Of a DNA stretch of 64,000 nucleotides, positions 11,730-23,781 are shown in pieces. The DNA comes from Lamellibrachia satsuma (taxonomy: Eukaryota > Annelida > Polychaeta > Sabellida > Siboglinidae). The number at the start of each line of letters is the position of its first letter. The stretch's first letter is position 1. The notes beneath the pieces are model-generated. The model was not told the origin of the DNA, made no database searches, and saw only the letters and a list, made by a program, of their open reading frames with translations. The position numbers and the translations under genes are program-made. Location: assembly GCA_033239005.1 (NCBI GenBank), contig BSQZ01000040.1:710099-774098 (forward strand), given 5' to 3'.

Positions 11730-12450
11730 GACTTCTTCATTTAGGACATTCGCTACATGTCCGGTGCACGACATTTTGCTTGGAAATGGTTCTTTCTGCC
11801 ACATGTTCGTCAAGCTTGCCCACATGCATTCAAATTATCCATGGTGACGTCCGCAGAACTTTCACTCAGCAAAGTCGGCTGTCAGTTTCTTGCTTTGATG
11901 TCTTCTGATTCTGATGAGACGAAGACGGGTGGTGTCTGTCGTTTCTGCACATAATTAACCATGTTGTTTGCACCACTTTGCATTGCTAGTAGCTGTGCTC
12001 TTGCCTGCTCGGCTGCTTTGCATATGTGAGTGACTTTTCTAACGTTAGGTCATTTATTCACATCAGTCGTTACTGTACGTTATTATCACGCAATCCATGT
12101 ACTAGGCGGTCGCGTAGGATTTCGTCCGGTGTAATACCGTCATGGGCACAGTTATTTGCTATAGTGCGCAGTTCTGTGACGTACTCTGCTATGCTTTCAC
12201 CATCTTCCTGTGTGCGGTTGTTAAATCTATATCTTTCATAGATAACCTGAGTACGTGGTTAAAAATTATTGTCAAATTTCAACGAAACGTTGTCTCCATC
12301 TTCCCATGTATCATAGACTTTTGTTGCATCATCTCCTATTACTGATAGTAGTGTTGCTATGCGTACTTCGTCGCTTTGCTTAGAAATACCTGATCTCGTA
12401 CCGCTGCCAAACCTTCCGCCAGTGCCTCCATGTCGTGGCTAAAGTGTCAT
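11730..12450 (-). pseudogene. Ty3/Gypsy Gag remnant with zinc knuckle
   Basis: The minus strand reads YRFNNRTQEDGESIAEYV, then TELRTIANNCAHDG, then ILRDRLVHGLRD (about 12075-12240). This is the standard Gag capsid-domain block of Ty3/Gypsy elements. A zinc-knuckle-like CGRKNHFQAKC follows near 11780-11810. Stops and frame changes are frequent. The element continues into the protease and RT at lower coordinates. No LTR was found, so both ends appear lost. Confidence 0.7.
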
Positions 12451-12755
12451 ATATTACCAGTGATTCTGGTGGTGGTAAATTTGCCACCCGAATTATCATA
12501 TCATTATCACGTAACATTATTTTACCAGTTGTGGTCGCCTGGCGTCAAACCGTGCATTGCCATTGCCATTGGCTTACTCGAGTGTCGTAACCGTAAGAAT
12601 AAACAATTTATTGTCTCCTTGGAAAAAAAATCCTGTGGACGTCCCTGCTCTCGGTATTTTGAAAACATGCAAGTCATGAAATATTTCACAAGTAGCACAG
12701 AACCACAATAAGAAACACTAATAAAGAAATGTTATTATTACATTCATGTTAATAG

Positions 12756-12845
12756 GAACGAGCTTCACGAGGTGTGTGTGCAACGATACGAGACATTCTG
12801 AATGGTCGATACTCCACTCCAAGGAAAAAGTTTGCGTTCCACATG
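12756..12845 (+). CDS. TRPM: TRPM channel exon: pre-S1 loop to start of S1
   Basis: The acceptor is ttaatag and the donor is GTATGT at 12846, with 30 codons in phase 0 at both ends. The end of the peptide, GRYSTPRKKFAFHM, aligns with the TRPM pattern FY-x-AP-x-VKF-x-F-N that precedes S1. Joined to the next exon it reads KFAFHM-ASYVIMLL, which matches KFWFNLLSYLxYLLL in vertebrate TRPM proteins position by position. The preceding part of the loop is rich in Arg, as in relatives. Confidence 0.75.
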
Positions 12846-13126
12846 GTATGTGTTTATTTGTTATGTATATCAATTTTGGTAGAGCACTTCAAACACATCC
12901 TTTAAACAAACTGTCCGTTTTAAATAACAGTATCCAACTTAGCATAAGCTTTAAAACAGGAACTGTGCCTTTATTCCAGAATGTCAAAAACGTTTTGTTA
13001 AACTGGTAGGAATCTTCATAACCTAGACATTTTTGTGTAAATGACGGTCTGATACTGGGAGTATATTTGATCAGTATGTTAATAATTTATTGTTTTAGGT
13101 GATAATATATTAGTTTCATGTTGTAG

Positions 13127-13315
13127 GCGTCTTATGTCATAATGCTGCTGATCTTCAGTGTTATGTTGTTGACGGAACTTCCGCGGGAGTCACAAGACTC
13201 ATACATTGGCCTTCTAGAGTGGAGTGTATGTGTTCTCATGTTTACCTGGATCATACATGAGGTTGTGCAAATTGGGTCAACCTGCTTGGGAACGAAAGGA
13301 CGAAACAAATGCCAG
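13127..13315 (+). CDS. TRPM: TRPM channel exon: S1 and S2, with a GC donor
   Basis: 63 codons in phase 0/0. The first helix is ASYVIMLLIFSVMLLTEL (S1). An extracellular loop follows, then GLLEWSVCVLMFTWIIHEVV (S2), corresponding to the WxExxLxxWxFTLxxEExxQ motif of TRPM S2. The exon ends CQ, and the next bases are GCAAGT at 13316, the consensus of a GC-AG intron. No GT site nearby keeps the frame and the protein alignment. The following exon resumes with KIKSGCKEYF, equivalent to KxKVWxxxYxN in TRPM6/7. Confidence 0.8.
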
Positions 13316-13473
13316 GCAAGTTATGTTGCCACATTTGCAACAATGTCTAAACATTATGCCTTGCTCTCAAAATCCCCGCCCTTTTTCCCGTTATAATTGT
13401 TTCGTTTGCCAAAATATATTTATTGTACACCAGCCGCATACAAACTAGGTAAGATGTGGTGCTTTGTTTGCAG

Positions 13474-13698
13474 AAGATAAAATCCGGCTGTAAAGAATAC
13501 TTCAGGAACGACTGGAACAAGATCGACACGGCAGGCTATGTGTTGTTCGTTATGTCCTTCTCACTGCGGCTTGGTGGCCTGCTCGACGTCGCACGCGGAT
13601 TCTACTGCTTCACCATCTTGCTGTTGTACCTACGCTTCATGCAAGTGTTTATGGTTTTCAAGTCGATTGGCCTATATGTGTTCATGGTGAGACTGGCG
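13474..13698 (+). CDS. TRPM: TRPM channel exon: S3, S4 and S4-S5 linker
   Basis: Acceptor tttgcag, donor GTACGT at 13699, 75 codons, phase 0/0. YFRNDWNKIDTAGYVLFVMS is S3 (family: FWNxxDxxxxxLF). RLGGLLDVARGFYCFTILLL and YLRFMQVFMVFKSIGLYVFM are S4 and the linker (family: RVILCLDFxLFxxRLLxIFxVxKxLGPKIxMxxRM). The basic S4 residues are sparse, as is usual in TRP channels, which are weakly voltage dependent. The LGPK motif is diverged to IGLY. Confidence 0.85.
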
Positions 13699-15163
13699 GT
13701 ACGTATGAACGCACAGCAGAACACATTTCCATACTGTATGTACACTCAACATGCTTACGTGTGACATATGACAAGGGCAGTACTACATCAATGTTCTGAT
13801 TTTTCCAATGTGAACACAACCCATTTTAGAGCGGAGGAAATAAAGTAGACACTGTCTAACCCAGTACGTACATTGATAAAAACATTAGGCAGTATATCAC
13901 GTTGTCAGCAATTCCTCGGTATATCATTTGAACCCAAGCTGAGATGGCTGTCAACATCAGCGGGTCTCGGGAAGAGAGGCATCACGGGGATACTTTTAGC
14001 ATCAATACCATCTGTCCACATATCTTAACAACACCCACCACATGTTTGTCAGAAGAAGTCTTAATGCATTGAAAACGGAGTGAACATTCCCTTAATCACA
14101 TAAATGAATGACGTCCTTTACACAGTGTGACCATAACCATATCTTCGCTTTTTATAGTTCAAATTAGATTGTCTTTGTTTAAGACTGCATCAATGCGATT
14201 TAGAAATGTCTTGACTATAATAGTTCATATAGTTACTTTCCATCGTGATTCACCATGACGAAGTGCAAAGATGGTTGTTGCTAGTGCTGAACTTCCAAAG
14301 ACAGACACATGTGACCTGTGGGAATATATTATGCATGCTCGTTCACACGGGACTTGTATATGTCTTTCAAAATGAACTTGGTCACCTTGACCAATATACT
14401 AGTATTAATTTGAGTCAGCTCGGATTGTTGAGCATATACACTTGAAACAATGACGAGGGTGTAAGTAAGAAAATATGGAATACAGCAATAAAGACATGTA
14501 AGATTCTGGGTTTGAGAAGCAGATTTTCCCATGTCAATACCATGCCCCAAGACCCACACAAAAGACCCCGCCTGTTTATGACATATCAAGGTACCCACGT
14601 GTGCAGCACACACCAGAAACACGTGGCTTGTAACAGTGAACGCGATACGTTAAGCCATTTCACCACAACAAGAAAACTGAACATTCTGCCAAAATTTGTT
14701 TTGGGTCCGTTTACAAAAAAAAAAAAACTTTGTTTTGACAATGTGCAGAATGTTGCAAAATGGTACTGTAAATAAATGCAATGTTTGGCGATCACTAGCA
14801 CATTGAGGCGATATAGCGTTACCGTTTCAACAACACTGGTCTTGTTACCGTATCATTAAACATACTACGCTACACACAGTGACTAATTATTGTTTCTGTG
14901 CCACTATTTTTTCTCACAATTATTTACCAAACATCATCATTACTACATATATACTGAACAAGAAAAGAAATGCAAAAAAATTAACATGTTTTTGTCACGA
15001 TACAATGAACTCGCCAAACTTTTGCTAACGCAACATGACGCAGCTAGATGTGATGTCTCGATTAAGTTGGACAAATTTGTGCAGGGCGCACGTGCTACGT
15101 ACGAGCCTGCCCGGTTTGGTTGGGGCCTGCGTGGGATGCACATGCAAATGCTGCAGGTGAAAT

Positions 15164-15559
15164 TTGTTCAGTCAATCAACACGAATAAAAGGAAACCCCA
15201 ACAAAAGTGTTACCAGTGCTATCCTTGACATAACAGCCGCTGGAGCCACAAATGATCGGCCACAAACTGAACAACATTGGGTGAACATTGCAAGACAAGA
15301 CCGCTATATTCATCGCATCCATGTGATGGATAGGTTCCATGACGCTAATGAAACCGCCCGGAACATAATTGGGAACCAGCAGAGGCATGTAAGCGGTCAA
15401 AGAGTGCGCGTCCGACTTGCAGAAAGAAACCTTCAAAACAGTCGTCCAGCATCACCGGCTGACACGACTGCAATAGTCCAACATCACGTGAACTGGCGTC
15501 AGAGACAAGGGCATAATTCTAAGATGAAACACGATTTTGTATTGGCAACCTGGACGGAC
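15164..15559 (+). pseudogene. Tc1/mariner-like transposase fragment, copy 1
   Basis: The frame reads ARQDRYIHRIHVMDRFHDAN, then ETARNIIGNQQRHVSGQRVR, then RLAERNLQNSRPA and HHVNWRQRQGH. This resembles the Tc1-family helix-turn-helix region (DRYIxxxxLRNRFxTAxxTA, then SxQTVRNRLRExxLxARRPA, then HxxWxxxxW). The catalytic D-D-E part is absent and the fragment ends at the unit boundary. The full protein would cut and paste the element at TA sites; this piece cannot. Confidence 0.65.
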
Positions 15560-16666
15560 TTAACAACACCCACCACATTTTTTTTAGTAGCAGTCTTAAT
15601 GCATTGAAAACGGAGTGAACGTTCCCTTAATCACATAAATGACTGATGTCCTTTACACAGTGTGACCATAACCATATCTTTCCTTGAATTTTTTTTTATA
15701 GTTCAAATTAGATTGTCTTTGTTTAAGACTGCATCAATGCGATTTAGAAATGTTTTGACTATAATAGTTCACGTAGTTACTTTCCATCGTGATTCACCAT
15801 GACGAAGTACAAAGATGGTTGTTGGTAGTGCTGAACTTCCAAAGACAGACACATGTGACCTGTGGGAATATGTTATGCATGCTCGTTCACACGGGACTTA
15901 TATATGTCTTTCAAAATGAATTTGGTCACCTTGACCAGTATACTGGTATTAATTTGATTCAGCTAGGATTGTTGAGCATATACACATGAAACAATGACGA
16001 GGGTGTAAGTAAGAAAACATGGAATGCAGAAATAAAGGCATGTAAGATTCTGGGTTTGAGATGCAAATTTTCCTATGTCAATACCATGCCCCAAGACCCA
16101 CAAAAAAGACCCCGCCTATTTATGACATCCCAATGTACCCACATGTGCAGCACACACCAGAAACACGTGGCTTGCGACGGTGATCGCGATACGTTAAGAC
16201 ATTTCACCACAACAGGAAAACTGAACATTCTGCCAATATTTGTTTTGGGTCCGTTTACAAAACAAAACAAAACTAAGTTTTGACAACGTGCAAAATGTTG
16301 CAAAATGGTACTGTCATTGTTACCGTTTCAACAACACAGGTCTTGTTACCGTATCATTAAACATACTACGCTACACACAGTGTCTAATTATAGTTTATGT
16401 GCCATTATTTTTCCCCACAATTATTTACCAAACACCATCATTACTACATGTATGCTGAACAAGAAAAGAAATGCCAAACAATTAACATATGTTTTTCTCA
16501 CAATACAATGAGCTCGCCAAACTTTTGCTAACGCAACATGACGCAGCTTGGTGTGATGTTTCGAATACGTTGGACAAACTTTTGCGGTGCGCACGTGCTA
16601 TGTACGAGCCTGCCCAGTTTGGTTGGGGCCTGCGTGGGATGCACATGTAAATGCTGCAGGTGAAAT

Positions 16667-17062
16667 GTGTTCAGTCAATCAACACGAATAAAAGGAAACC
16701 CCAACAAAAGTGTTACCAGGGCTATCCTTGACATAACAGCCTCTGGAGCCACAAATGATTGGCCACGAACTGAACAACCTTGGGTGAACATTGCAAGACA
16801 AGACCGCTATATTCATCGCATCCATGTGATGAATAGGTTCCATGATGCTAATGAAACCGCCCGGAACATAATTGTGAACCAGCAGAGGCATGTAAGCGGT
16901 CAAAGAGTGCGCGTCCGACTTGCAGAAAGAAACCTTCAAAACAGTCGTCCAGCATCACCGGCTGACACGACTGCAATAGTCCAACATCACGTGAACTGGC
17001 GTCAGAGACAAGGGCATAATTCTAAGATGAAACACGATTTTGTATTGGCAACCTGGACGGAC
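16667..17062 (+). pseudogene. Tc1/mariner-like transposase fragment, copy 2
   Basis: The same frame and motifs as in the first unit, with a few substitutions (for example VMNRF for VMDRF). It is exactly 1503 bp downstream of copy 1 and also lacks the catalytic core. Confidence 0.65.
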
Positions 17063-18169
17063 TTAACAACACCCACCACATTTTTTTTAGTAGCAGTCTT
17101 AATGCATTGAAAACGGAGTGAACGTTCCCTTAATCACATAAATGACTGATGTCCTTTACACAGTGTGACCATAACCATATCTTTCCTTGAATTTTTTTTT
17201 ATAGTTCAAATTAGATTGTCTTTGTTTAAGACTGCATCAATGCGATTTAGAAATGTTTTGACTATAATAGTTCACGTAGTTACTTTCCATCGTGATTCAC
17301 CATGACGAAGTACAAAGATGGTTGTTGGTAGTGCTGAACTTCCAAAGACAGACACATGTGACCTGTGGGAATATGTTATGCATGCTCGTTCACACGGGAC
17401 TTATATATGTCTTTCAAAATGAATTTGGTCACCTTGACCAGTATACTGGTATTAATTTGATTCAGCTAGGATTGTTGAGCATATACACATGAAACAATGA
17501 CGAGGGTGTAAGTAAGAAAACATGGAATGCAGAAATAAAGGCATGTAAGATTCTGGGTTTGAGATGCAAATTTTCCTATGTCAATACCATGCCCCAAGAC
17601 CCACAAAAAAGACCCCGCCTATTTATGACATCCCAATGTACCCACATGTGCAGCACACACCAGAAACACGTGGCTTGCGACGGTGATCGCGATACGTTAA
17701 GACATTTCACCACAACAGGAAAACTGAACATTCTGCCAATATTTGTTTTGGGTCCGTTTACAAAACAAAACAAAACTAAGTTTTGACAACGTGCAAAATG
17801 TTGCAAAATGGTACTGTCATTGTTACCGTTTCAACAACACAGGTCTTGTTACCGTATCATTAAACATACTACGCTACACACAGTGTCTAATTATAGTTTA
17901 TGTGCCATTATTTTTCCCCACAATTATTTACCAAACACCATCATTACTACATGTATGCTGAACAAGAAAAGAAATGCCAAAAAATTAACATATGTTTTTC
18001 TCACGATACAATGAGCTCGCCAAACTTTTGCTAACGCAACATGACGCAGCTTGGTGTGATGTTTCGAATACGTTGGACAAACTTTTGCGGTGCGCACGTG
18101 CTATGTACGAGCCTGCCCGGTTTGGTTGGGGCCTGCGTGGGATGCACATGTAAATGCTGCAAGTGAAAT

Positions 18170-18664
18170 GTGTTCAGTCAATCAACACGAATAAAAGGAA
18201 ACCCCAACAAATGTGTCACCAGTGCTATCCTTGACATAACAGCCGCTGGAGCCACAAATGATCGGCCACAAACTGAACAACATTGGGTGAACATTGCAAG
18301 ACAAGACCGCTATATTCATCGCATCCATGTGATGAATAGGTTCCATGATGCTAATGAAACCGCCCGGAACATAATTGTGAACCAGCAGAGGCATGTAAGC
18401 GGTCAAAGAGTGCGCGTCCGACTTGCCGAAAGAAACCTTCAAAACAGTCTGTCCAGCAAGAGGGTCCATCTTGGCGCCGCATCACCGGCTGACACGACTG
18501 CAATGGTCCAACATCACGTGAACTGGCGTCAGAGACAAGGGCATATTTCTCAGATGAAATACGATTTTGTATTGGCAACCTGGACGGACGTTGGAGAGTC
18601 TGGCATCGAGTCGGCAAAATATATGCTGATGGATGCATGTTGGAGAGGAAACCATCGATGCTAA
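18170..18664 (+). pseudogene. Tc1/mariner-like transposase fragment, copy 3 (longest)
   Basis: 1503 bp beyond copy 2. This copy keeps an extra LSSKRVHLGAAS segment that the other two lack. It also runs further, through TWTDVGESGIESA, before diverging. It is therefore probably closest to the ancestral insertion from which the tandem units were made. Confidence 0.65.
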
Positions 18665-18744
18665 TGGAGGACATACTACTGAATTTACCAAAGTAGTCTA
18701 GTAAATAAACTGCTGAAATGGTGCTAAAATGTTCACTGTACATT

Positions 18745-19425
18745 GACCATTTAAATTACCACACAAAGAAATCGAACACACTGGCTATGTTCAACTGAAA
18801 TGAAACACCAGTGGAATAAAATTGAACATCACATTCCGCGTGTCTTTTGTTGTTCATTATGTATATGCTACGACTATAGAACTGTCATACCTAACTACAT
18901 GTATCAGAACTTCAAAAATGTTAATATTATGTAAAATAGTGGGTAATTCAAAAGTGTATTGTTGGTTGCGGTTATTGTGTTTAAAGCTTATCACAATTAA
19001 TTTCCTGACAATTTGCATTTTTTTAAATTGTATGTATCAAAACATGGTATTCAACATAAGTATGCATTCAGTAGAAATCGTGTTTGTACTAATATACTAA
19101 TATAATATCTTCATGTGCATTTCTGTTTATGGAGCAAAACTCGTTACATGAAAACATCACTAGATGCAGAAGCATACAAGGATTAAAAATAAGAAGCTAC
19201 AAGTTAGATATCCTTCTATGTATTATAATGTGTGTGCGTGCGTGCGTGCTTGCTTGCGTACGTGGGTGCGTGCTTGCTTGCGTCCGTTGCGTGCGTGCGT
19301 GTATGCGTGCGTGCATACGTGGACTTGGGGATCCACTTCACAAAGAATTATTTGAGGTTTTACAGATAAACGCCTCATTTAGTTTTATATAATGTTCTGG
19401 GCAATCGTTATTTATTTGCACACAG
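18745..19425. other. TRPM intron with a GTGC-rich simple repeat
   Basis: At about 19228-19320 there is an imperfect (gtgcgtgc/gcttgctt)n tract. The remainder shows nothing recognisable. Confidence 0.6.
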
Positions 19426-19600
19426 TTTGAAGACTTGCTGAAGTTCCTACTAATCCTGGCATTATTCATCGTGTCGTATGGTGTGGCATCCCGGGCATTG
19501 CTATTTCCCAAATCTGAGTGTTCATGGGCGCTGCTACGTGACATCGTTTACTTGCCATACTGGCAAATGTATGGTGAACTACAGCTTGAAGAAATTGAAG
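19426..19600 (+). CDS. TRPM: TRPM channel exon: S5, pore helix and selectivity filter
   Basis: Acceptor tgcacacag, donor GTGAGA at 19601, phase 0 in and phase 1 out. FEDLLKFLLILALFIVSYGV is S5 (family: MKDLxFFLxILxVxLxSFGVA). Then come ASRALLFPKSECSWALLRDI and VYLPYWQMYGELQLEEIE. The motif PYWxxYGE is the pore helix/filter form seen in TRPM1/3/6/7-type channels, rather than the FGQIP form of TRPM2/4/5/8. The Glu of YGE is the permeation-determining acidic residue in TRPM6/7 (established for those proteins), which suggests a divalent-permeable channel here (inference). Confidence 0.88.
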
Positions 19601-19664
19601 GTGAGAACAATATCACATAAGCGACACCAGAAGTGTATATATTCCGACTGCTTATGTGTATGTT

Positions 19665-19985
19665 TTAACATAACAAGCAAGGTACCGAAATTTGTGGATG
19701 GCACAAAAGTGTTTAGAATGGTTAAACATGATGGAGATACACAATATTTACAAGATGATCTAAACAAATTAGTGAAATGGTCTGAAAAATGGCAGATGTT
19801 ATTCAATTTTGGGAAACGTAAATGCCTACATACAGGACACGAGAACTTGGATGTAAAATATAAAAAGGGAGATACTTTTTTAGGTACTACCATAAAAGAA
19901 AAGGGCTTGGGAGTAACAATACTTGCTGATATGAAAGTCTCAGAGCAGTGTGGTGTTGCAGCTTCAAAAGTGTAATAAATGTCTT
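19665..19985 (+). pseudogene. LINE reverse transcriptase fragment in the TRPM S5-S6 intron
   Basis: Plus-strand frame: PKFVDGTKVFRMVKHDGDTQ, LVKWSEKWQMLFNFG, then VKYKKGDTFLGTTIKEKGLG. It is the same LINE family as the element at 37673-39045, which has FADDTKLF in the corresponding place. Here the catalytic ADD is VDG. Only the palm-to-thumb part is present. A GA-rich tract (19999-20067) follows. Confidence 0.8.
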
Positions 19986-20352
19986 GGTTTGATTAGGAGA
20001 AATATATAACAGAGAGAGGGGGGAAGAGGGAGAGAGAGAGAGGAGAGGAGAGGAGAGAGAGAGAGACGGGCCAACATACTTTTAAAACGCCCCTAGTTTG
20101 GTTGAAGCAACATTTATCTAAATGTGAATAAAAAGCGACACATTTCGTGCCAATATATTATGCACAGAAATCACTCGGATAGTTTCCACTATCATCCACT
20201 TAAAACAGCTGCGACTGTTCACGTGCAAGCGTCAATGCCAACACGTTTACCTTGTTCAAGTGAGTGGGTGATCGTCATTGTGTTTTGTTTATTTAATCGG
20301 TAATAATAATGGAAATACGGCGAAACTGCATACACATATGTTGTCTTTGTAG

Positions 20353-20458
20353 ATGCCAACTCTAGCGATGGACTCAAGGTCTTAGCCATTATCCTGTTCG
20401 CCGTCTACATGATGATGTCTCACATTCTGTTGTTGAATCTTCTCATTGCAACGTTCAC
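20353..20458 (+). CDS. TRPM: TRPM channel exon: S6 gate helix
   Basis: Acceptor ttgtctttgtag, donor GTAAGC at 20459, phase 1 in and phase 2 out. The peptide is DANSSDGLKVLAIILFAVYM, then MMSHILLLNLLIATFT. The last part matches the TRPM S6 signature NILLLNLLIAxFNxTF that lines the inner gate. Only about nine residues (DANSSDGLK) separate the filter exon from S6. Other TRPM channels have a longer turret with conserved cysteines here, so the loop is unusually short or one small exon was missed. Confidence 0.88.
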
Positions 20459-20539
20459 GTAAGCTTCGCAAAATTGATGAGCCAACCAAGCACAATGTAT
20501 GCTTTCCTCAGTAATCGCAGTTTGGATTCTACTTTTAAT

Positions 20540-21690
20540 CGTTACGTTGTTTACATCACCTCACCTCACCTATCCTCTTCGGGCCCAGTGTCCCATGAGG
20601 TTGAAGTGCATCTCCTCCAACTCGCTCTGTCAACTGCTACGGGTCTGGCCTCGTTCCAGCAGTTCCACCCCAGTACGCGTCTTTCATTTTCAATAGTTGA
20701 TCGCCACATGGTCTTTGGTCGACCAAGCTTTCTTCTACCTTCGGGCGTCCAGGTCAATGCCGTCTCACATTTGCTGTTCTTGTCCATTCGTAGGATATGT
20801 CCGACCATTTCCATCTTCTTCACTTGACCTCGGTGCTGATTGTCTTCAATTTTGTTTTTGCAAGAATATATTGATTTGATAAGTATGGCCACCTAACTTG
20901 TAGGATTCGTCTTAAAGCACTTGAAAAAATGTATCTACTTTTCGCCTTTGTTTATTTTCCATGTTTCACCATACAACAACACTGGTTTAACAAGTGTGTT
21001 AAAAGCCTCAATTTAGATCTCAATGTGTATATATTTGAACTCCATATTTGCTTTAGCTTCATGATAGATACCCTAGCTTTACGAATTATGTTAACAATGT
21101 CATCACCGCCGCTTTCTTCTTGCTTACTGACGTGAGCACCCAGGTAGGTATACTTGTCCACTTTATTTAGTTCCTGATCATCAATTGGTATTTTGTTTTT
21201 GTACTTGCTGTTTATCCTCAATATTGAGTTTTCTCTTTGTTTATTCCTAGGCCTGTCCTTGCTGCAAATTGATTCAGTTGCCTTGTCTTTGTTTGGGCGT
21301 GTGCAACATAATGATATGAGTGCTATGTCATCGGCAAAGTCCAGGTCCTCTAGTTTTGACGTGAAGTTCCATCTTATCCCTGTTTTATTTCCAGCTGTTG
21401 TTTTCTCATCATCCAGTCTACCATCAAGAAAAAATCTAGACATAACACATTTTTGTTTAATTCCGGTTTTAACTCTGAACCACTCAGATTCCTCACCTTC
21501 GTCTAACACTGCACATTCACTACCGTATAACATCTGAACCATGTGAATTATCTTGCATGGAATTTCATAGCTCTCCATGATGTTCCATAGACTTTCTCGG
21601 GGCATTGAGTCAAACGTGATGTATAGAGTTGCCAGCCATTCCACAAAGTGTTCTCCATGTTTTTGGCTCTTTCTCTTATTCCCAAACTAC
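20540..21690 (-). pseudogene. LINE reverse transcriptase remnant, antisense in the TRPM intron
   Basis: Minus frames. The upstream one (20952-21644) reads FDSMPRESLWNIMESYEIP, VLDEGEESEWFRVKTGIKQ, then LEDLDFADDIALIS, ELNKVDKYTYLGAHVS and IWSSNIYTLRSKLRLL. The downstream one (20566-20892) reads VGHILRMDKNSKCETALTW and PEGRRKLGRPKTMWR. These are consecutive RT and C-terminal motifs of a LINE family common in invertebrates. The GCVMS motif appears as KCVMS, and the piece between is deleted. Frame changes show it is inactive. Confidence 0.8.
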
Positions 21691-23375
21691 TCTGACTAAG
21701 ATTACAAGTCTGATGTTTTCATGTATGCTTTTAATAATGCTGCTTGCCACCTGCTTTCCCGTTTTTCATCTTCATTTGCGCTGTTCTAATTTGTGCTGTT
21801 GTTATTGGGTCAGTGCTGATTTCTGTATCTATCTCCACATCCACATTACGTTGTTTACCATCATAGAAAGTAACAATTGAAGCCACGTGTGTTACATATT
21901 GCAATATGCCAACAGTATTAATGACCTATATAGTTTGACTCCATGCGTCCGTTTTAAACAAGAACTCATTTTTCTGGTAAGTATGGAGTAAGTGAGCTGT
22001 CGATCGATAGATATTTTCAGCATGCAAGCCAATCATGATCACCACTGAAATGGACCTGAGATAAAAAAAAACTAAAACGTATCAAACAGAAATGGCCACA
22101 GACGAAAAGGCACATACCCCAACAGGGAACTACCCAGGCCCAGATAAAAAAGAACACGATACTGTAATGGTTGGACACCTGGGCCCACATAACTAGAGGA
22201 TACAGACTGAACTAGCCCCACTGCATTGTCAAAACATAGGCGTCAAAACCGGAGGGACTTGGGGGCGCGCTCCCTCTATATTTTGGTGGGTATTATATGT
22301 TAAATATGTGTTGAACCCCCAATATACTTACAGAAACCAACTCCCCCCACCACCAATATTCAACAGCTTCCAAGGCTTATGCAAAAGTAAGAGAGTAACA
22401 GAAATGGCCACCTGAACCAAAAACGGCATAAAGCTAAAAATGTCCAGCGCAACTAACGAAACGCCACCATACTGAAATGTCCTTAGGCCAAAACACACCC
22501 AGTCCGAAACTGCCCCCCCCCCACATAAGCGAAACAGCCACAGTTCGAAATGGCCCCCCACAGTAAAAGGTTAACGCTCACAACGATCACACCACTACGC
22601 AGCACCAAAGAGCTACACTACTAATTGTAACTGGTAATTAGGGGATTCACATGTGGAATTGGGATTTCCTCCAAATTAATATATTTTTAGTTTTATACTA
22701 AATCATTAGGATTCCCCTTTACACAATAGCATTTAATTATGCATACACTATTTTGTATGCATCACTAGAATTGGCATGCTTTTGATTTAAGTTTGCACTG
22801 TAAAAAGATCCAAAACTGAAGCTATATTACATTTCTCTACATCTTCCCATAAACGGTTATATGAACACAGAGGCATAGATTTGATGGCCCCGTAGGTCCA
22901 TTTGGCTGCACGTTGCCAACCCCAAATGTTTACTTTAAACAAAGATTTGCAGAAGCCAAGATTAGTCATCAACTTATCACCCTACAAGAGGACATTCTAT
23001 TGTCTAGACCTTCCCTTCAATTCACCAGTGCCTGAATGACCAGCCCACCCCAGTTGGTACAGTGCATTTGTGCTCTGTGATGTTCTCCCTCCTATTCATA
23101 CATGCCTGAACCTGATCTCTCTCAGGGTAGTGGCTGCAATAGTCACTGCAGGCCTTCTGGAAACATCTGTATAACATGGCTGTGAAATATCCAGTAATTT
23201 CAACTGTTAAATGAGCAAAAAATTGAGAGTTGTTGTCAAAGATAAATTTTATTAAATTAGCCTTGCTGAAAAAGTTTATTAATTAAATTAAATTAGCCTT
23301 TCTGAAAAAAGTTAATTAATTAAATGAAATTAATTGAGTTAATTCAATTAATAAATGAACAATTGAAATTAACCC
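21690..23375. other. Intron DNA; imprecise short repeats only
   Basis: At about 22060-22570 there are loose repeats of aaatggccac and related words. At about 23230-23340 there are two copies of an AT-rich ttaaattagcctt(g/t)ctgaaaa repeat. No gene is recognised. Confidence 0.45.
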
Positions 23376-23379
23376 ATGC

Positions 23380-23382
<3 letters not shown>

Positions 23383-23448
<66 letters not shown>

Positions 23449-23460
23449 ACATATATATAT
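23383..23460. repeat. (TA)n tract at the left edge of the Ngaro-like element
   Basis: A TA dinucleotide run, interrupted by gtatac near its end, abuts the outer end of repeat B2. The opposite edge of the element also abuts a TA tract (from 36325), so the element lies within a TA microsatellite. Confidence 0.95.
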
Positions 23461-23781
23461 ATTTATGCAATAACCAACACAAGTCAGATGTAGTAGAGAT
23501 TGAAAAGGGCCAAATAAATGACGTTTTATTGCAAAGTGGACTGCTTATCACGCAGCCACTTTGGGAAGCACATTAACAGGAATGTGAGCTCCTCAAAGCA
23601 AACCAGACAGGAACTGAACACATGTACAGCCCCGTCCGGCAAGTTTCTCAGAGCCCACATTCCTACAGGCATGACGATAACATATATACATCAAGAAGTC
23701 GTCATGAACATGTAATGCAAAGAATACAGACATTCCACCACAATACACAAATTTAATTACAAACAGGTGGGGCCATTTCGC
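23461..23781 (-). repeat. Split direct repeat B2 (3' terminus of the Ngaro-like element)
   Basis: About 320 bp that match 24256-24576 with only a handful of differences. It starts tttatgcaataacc at the TA tract and ends ggccatttcgc. Confidence 0.9.

Larger units (their letters stand above)
14025..18589 (+). repeat. Three tandem copies of a unit of about 1.5 kb
   Basis: Unit starts (ttaacaacacccacca) fall at 14025, 15560 and 17063, giving lengths of about 1535, 1503 and 1527. Units 2 and 3 look almost identical by eye, while unit 1 is more diverged. Each unit ends with the same Tc1-like fragment and the words ggcaacctggacggac. The third has 24 extra bases near 18450 and continues into unique sequence after 18589. 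The array sits between the S4 and S5 exons of the channel gene. Confidence 0.9.

Noticed and set aside
20001..20067. GA-rich tract as a regulatory element of the S6 exon
   Set aside because: Simple repeat next to a LINE fragment; no specific signal.
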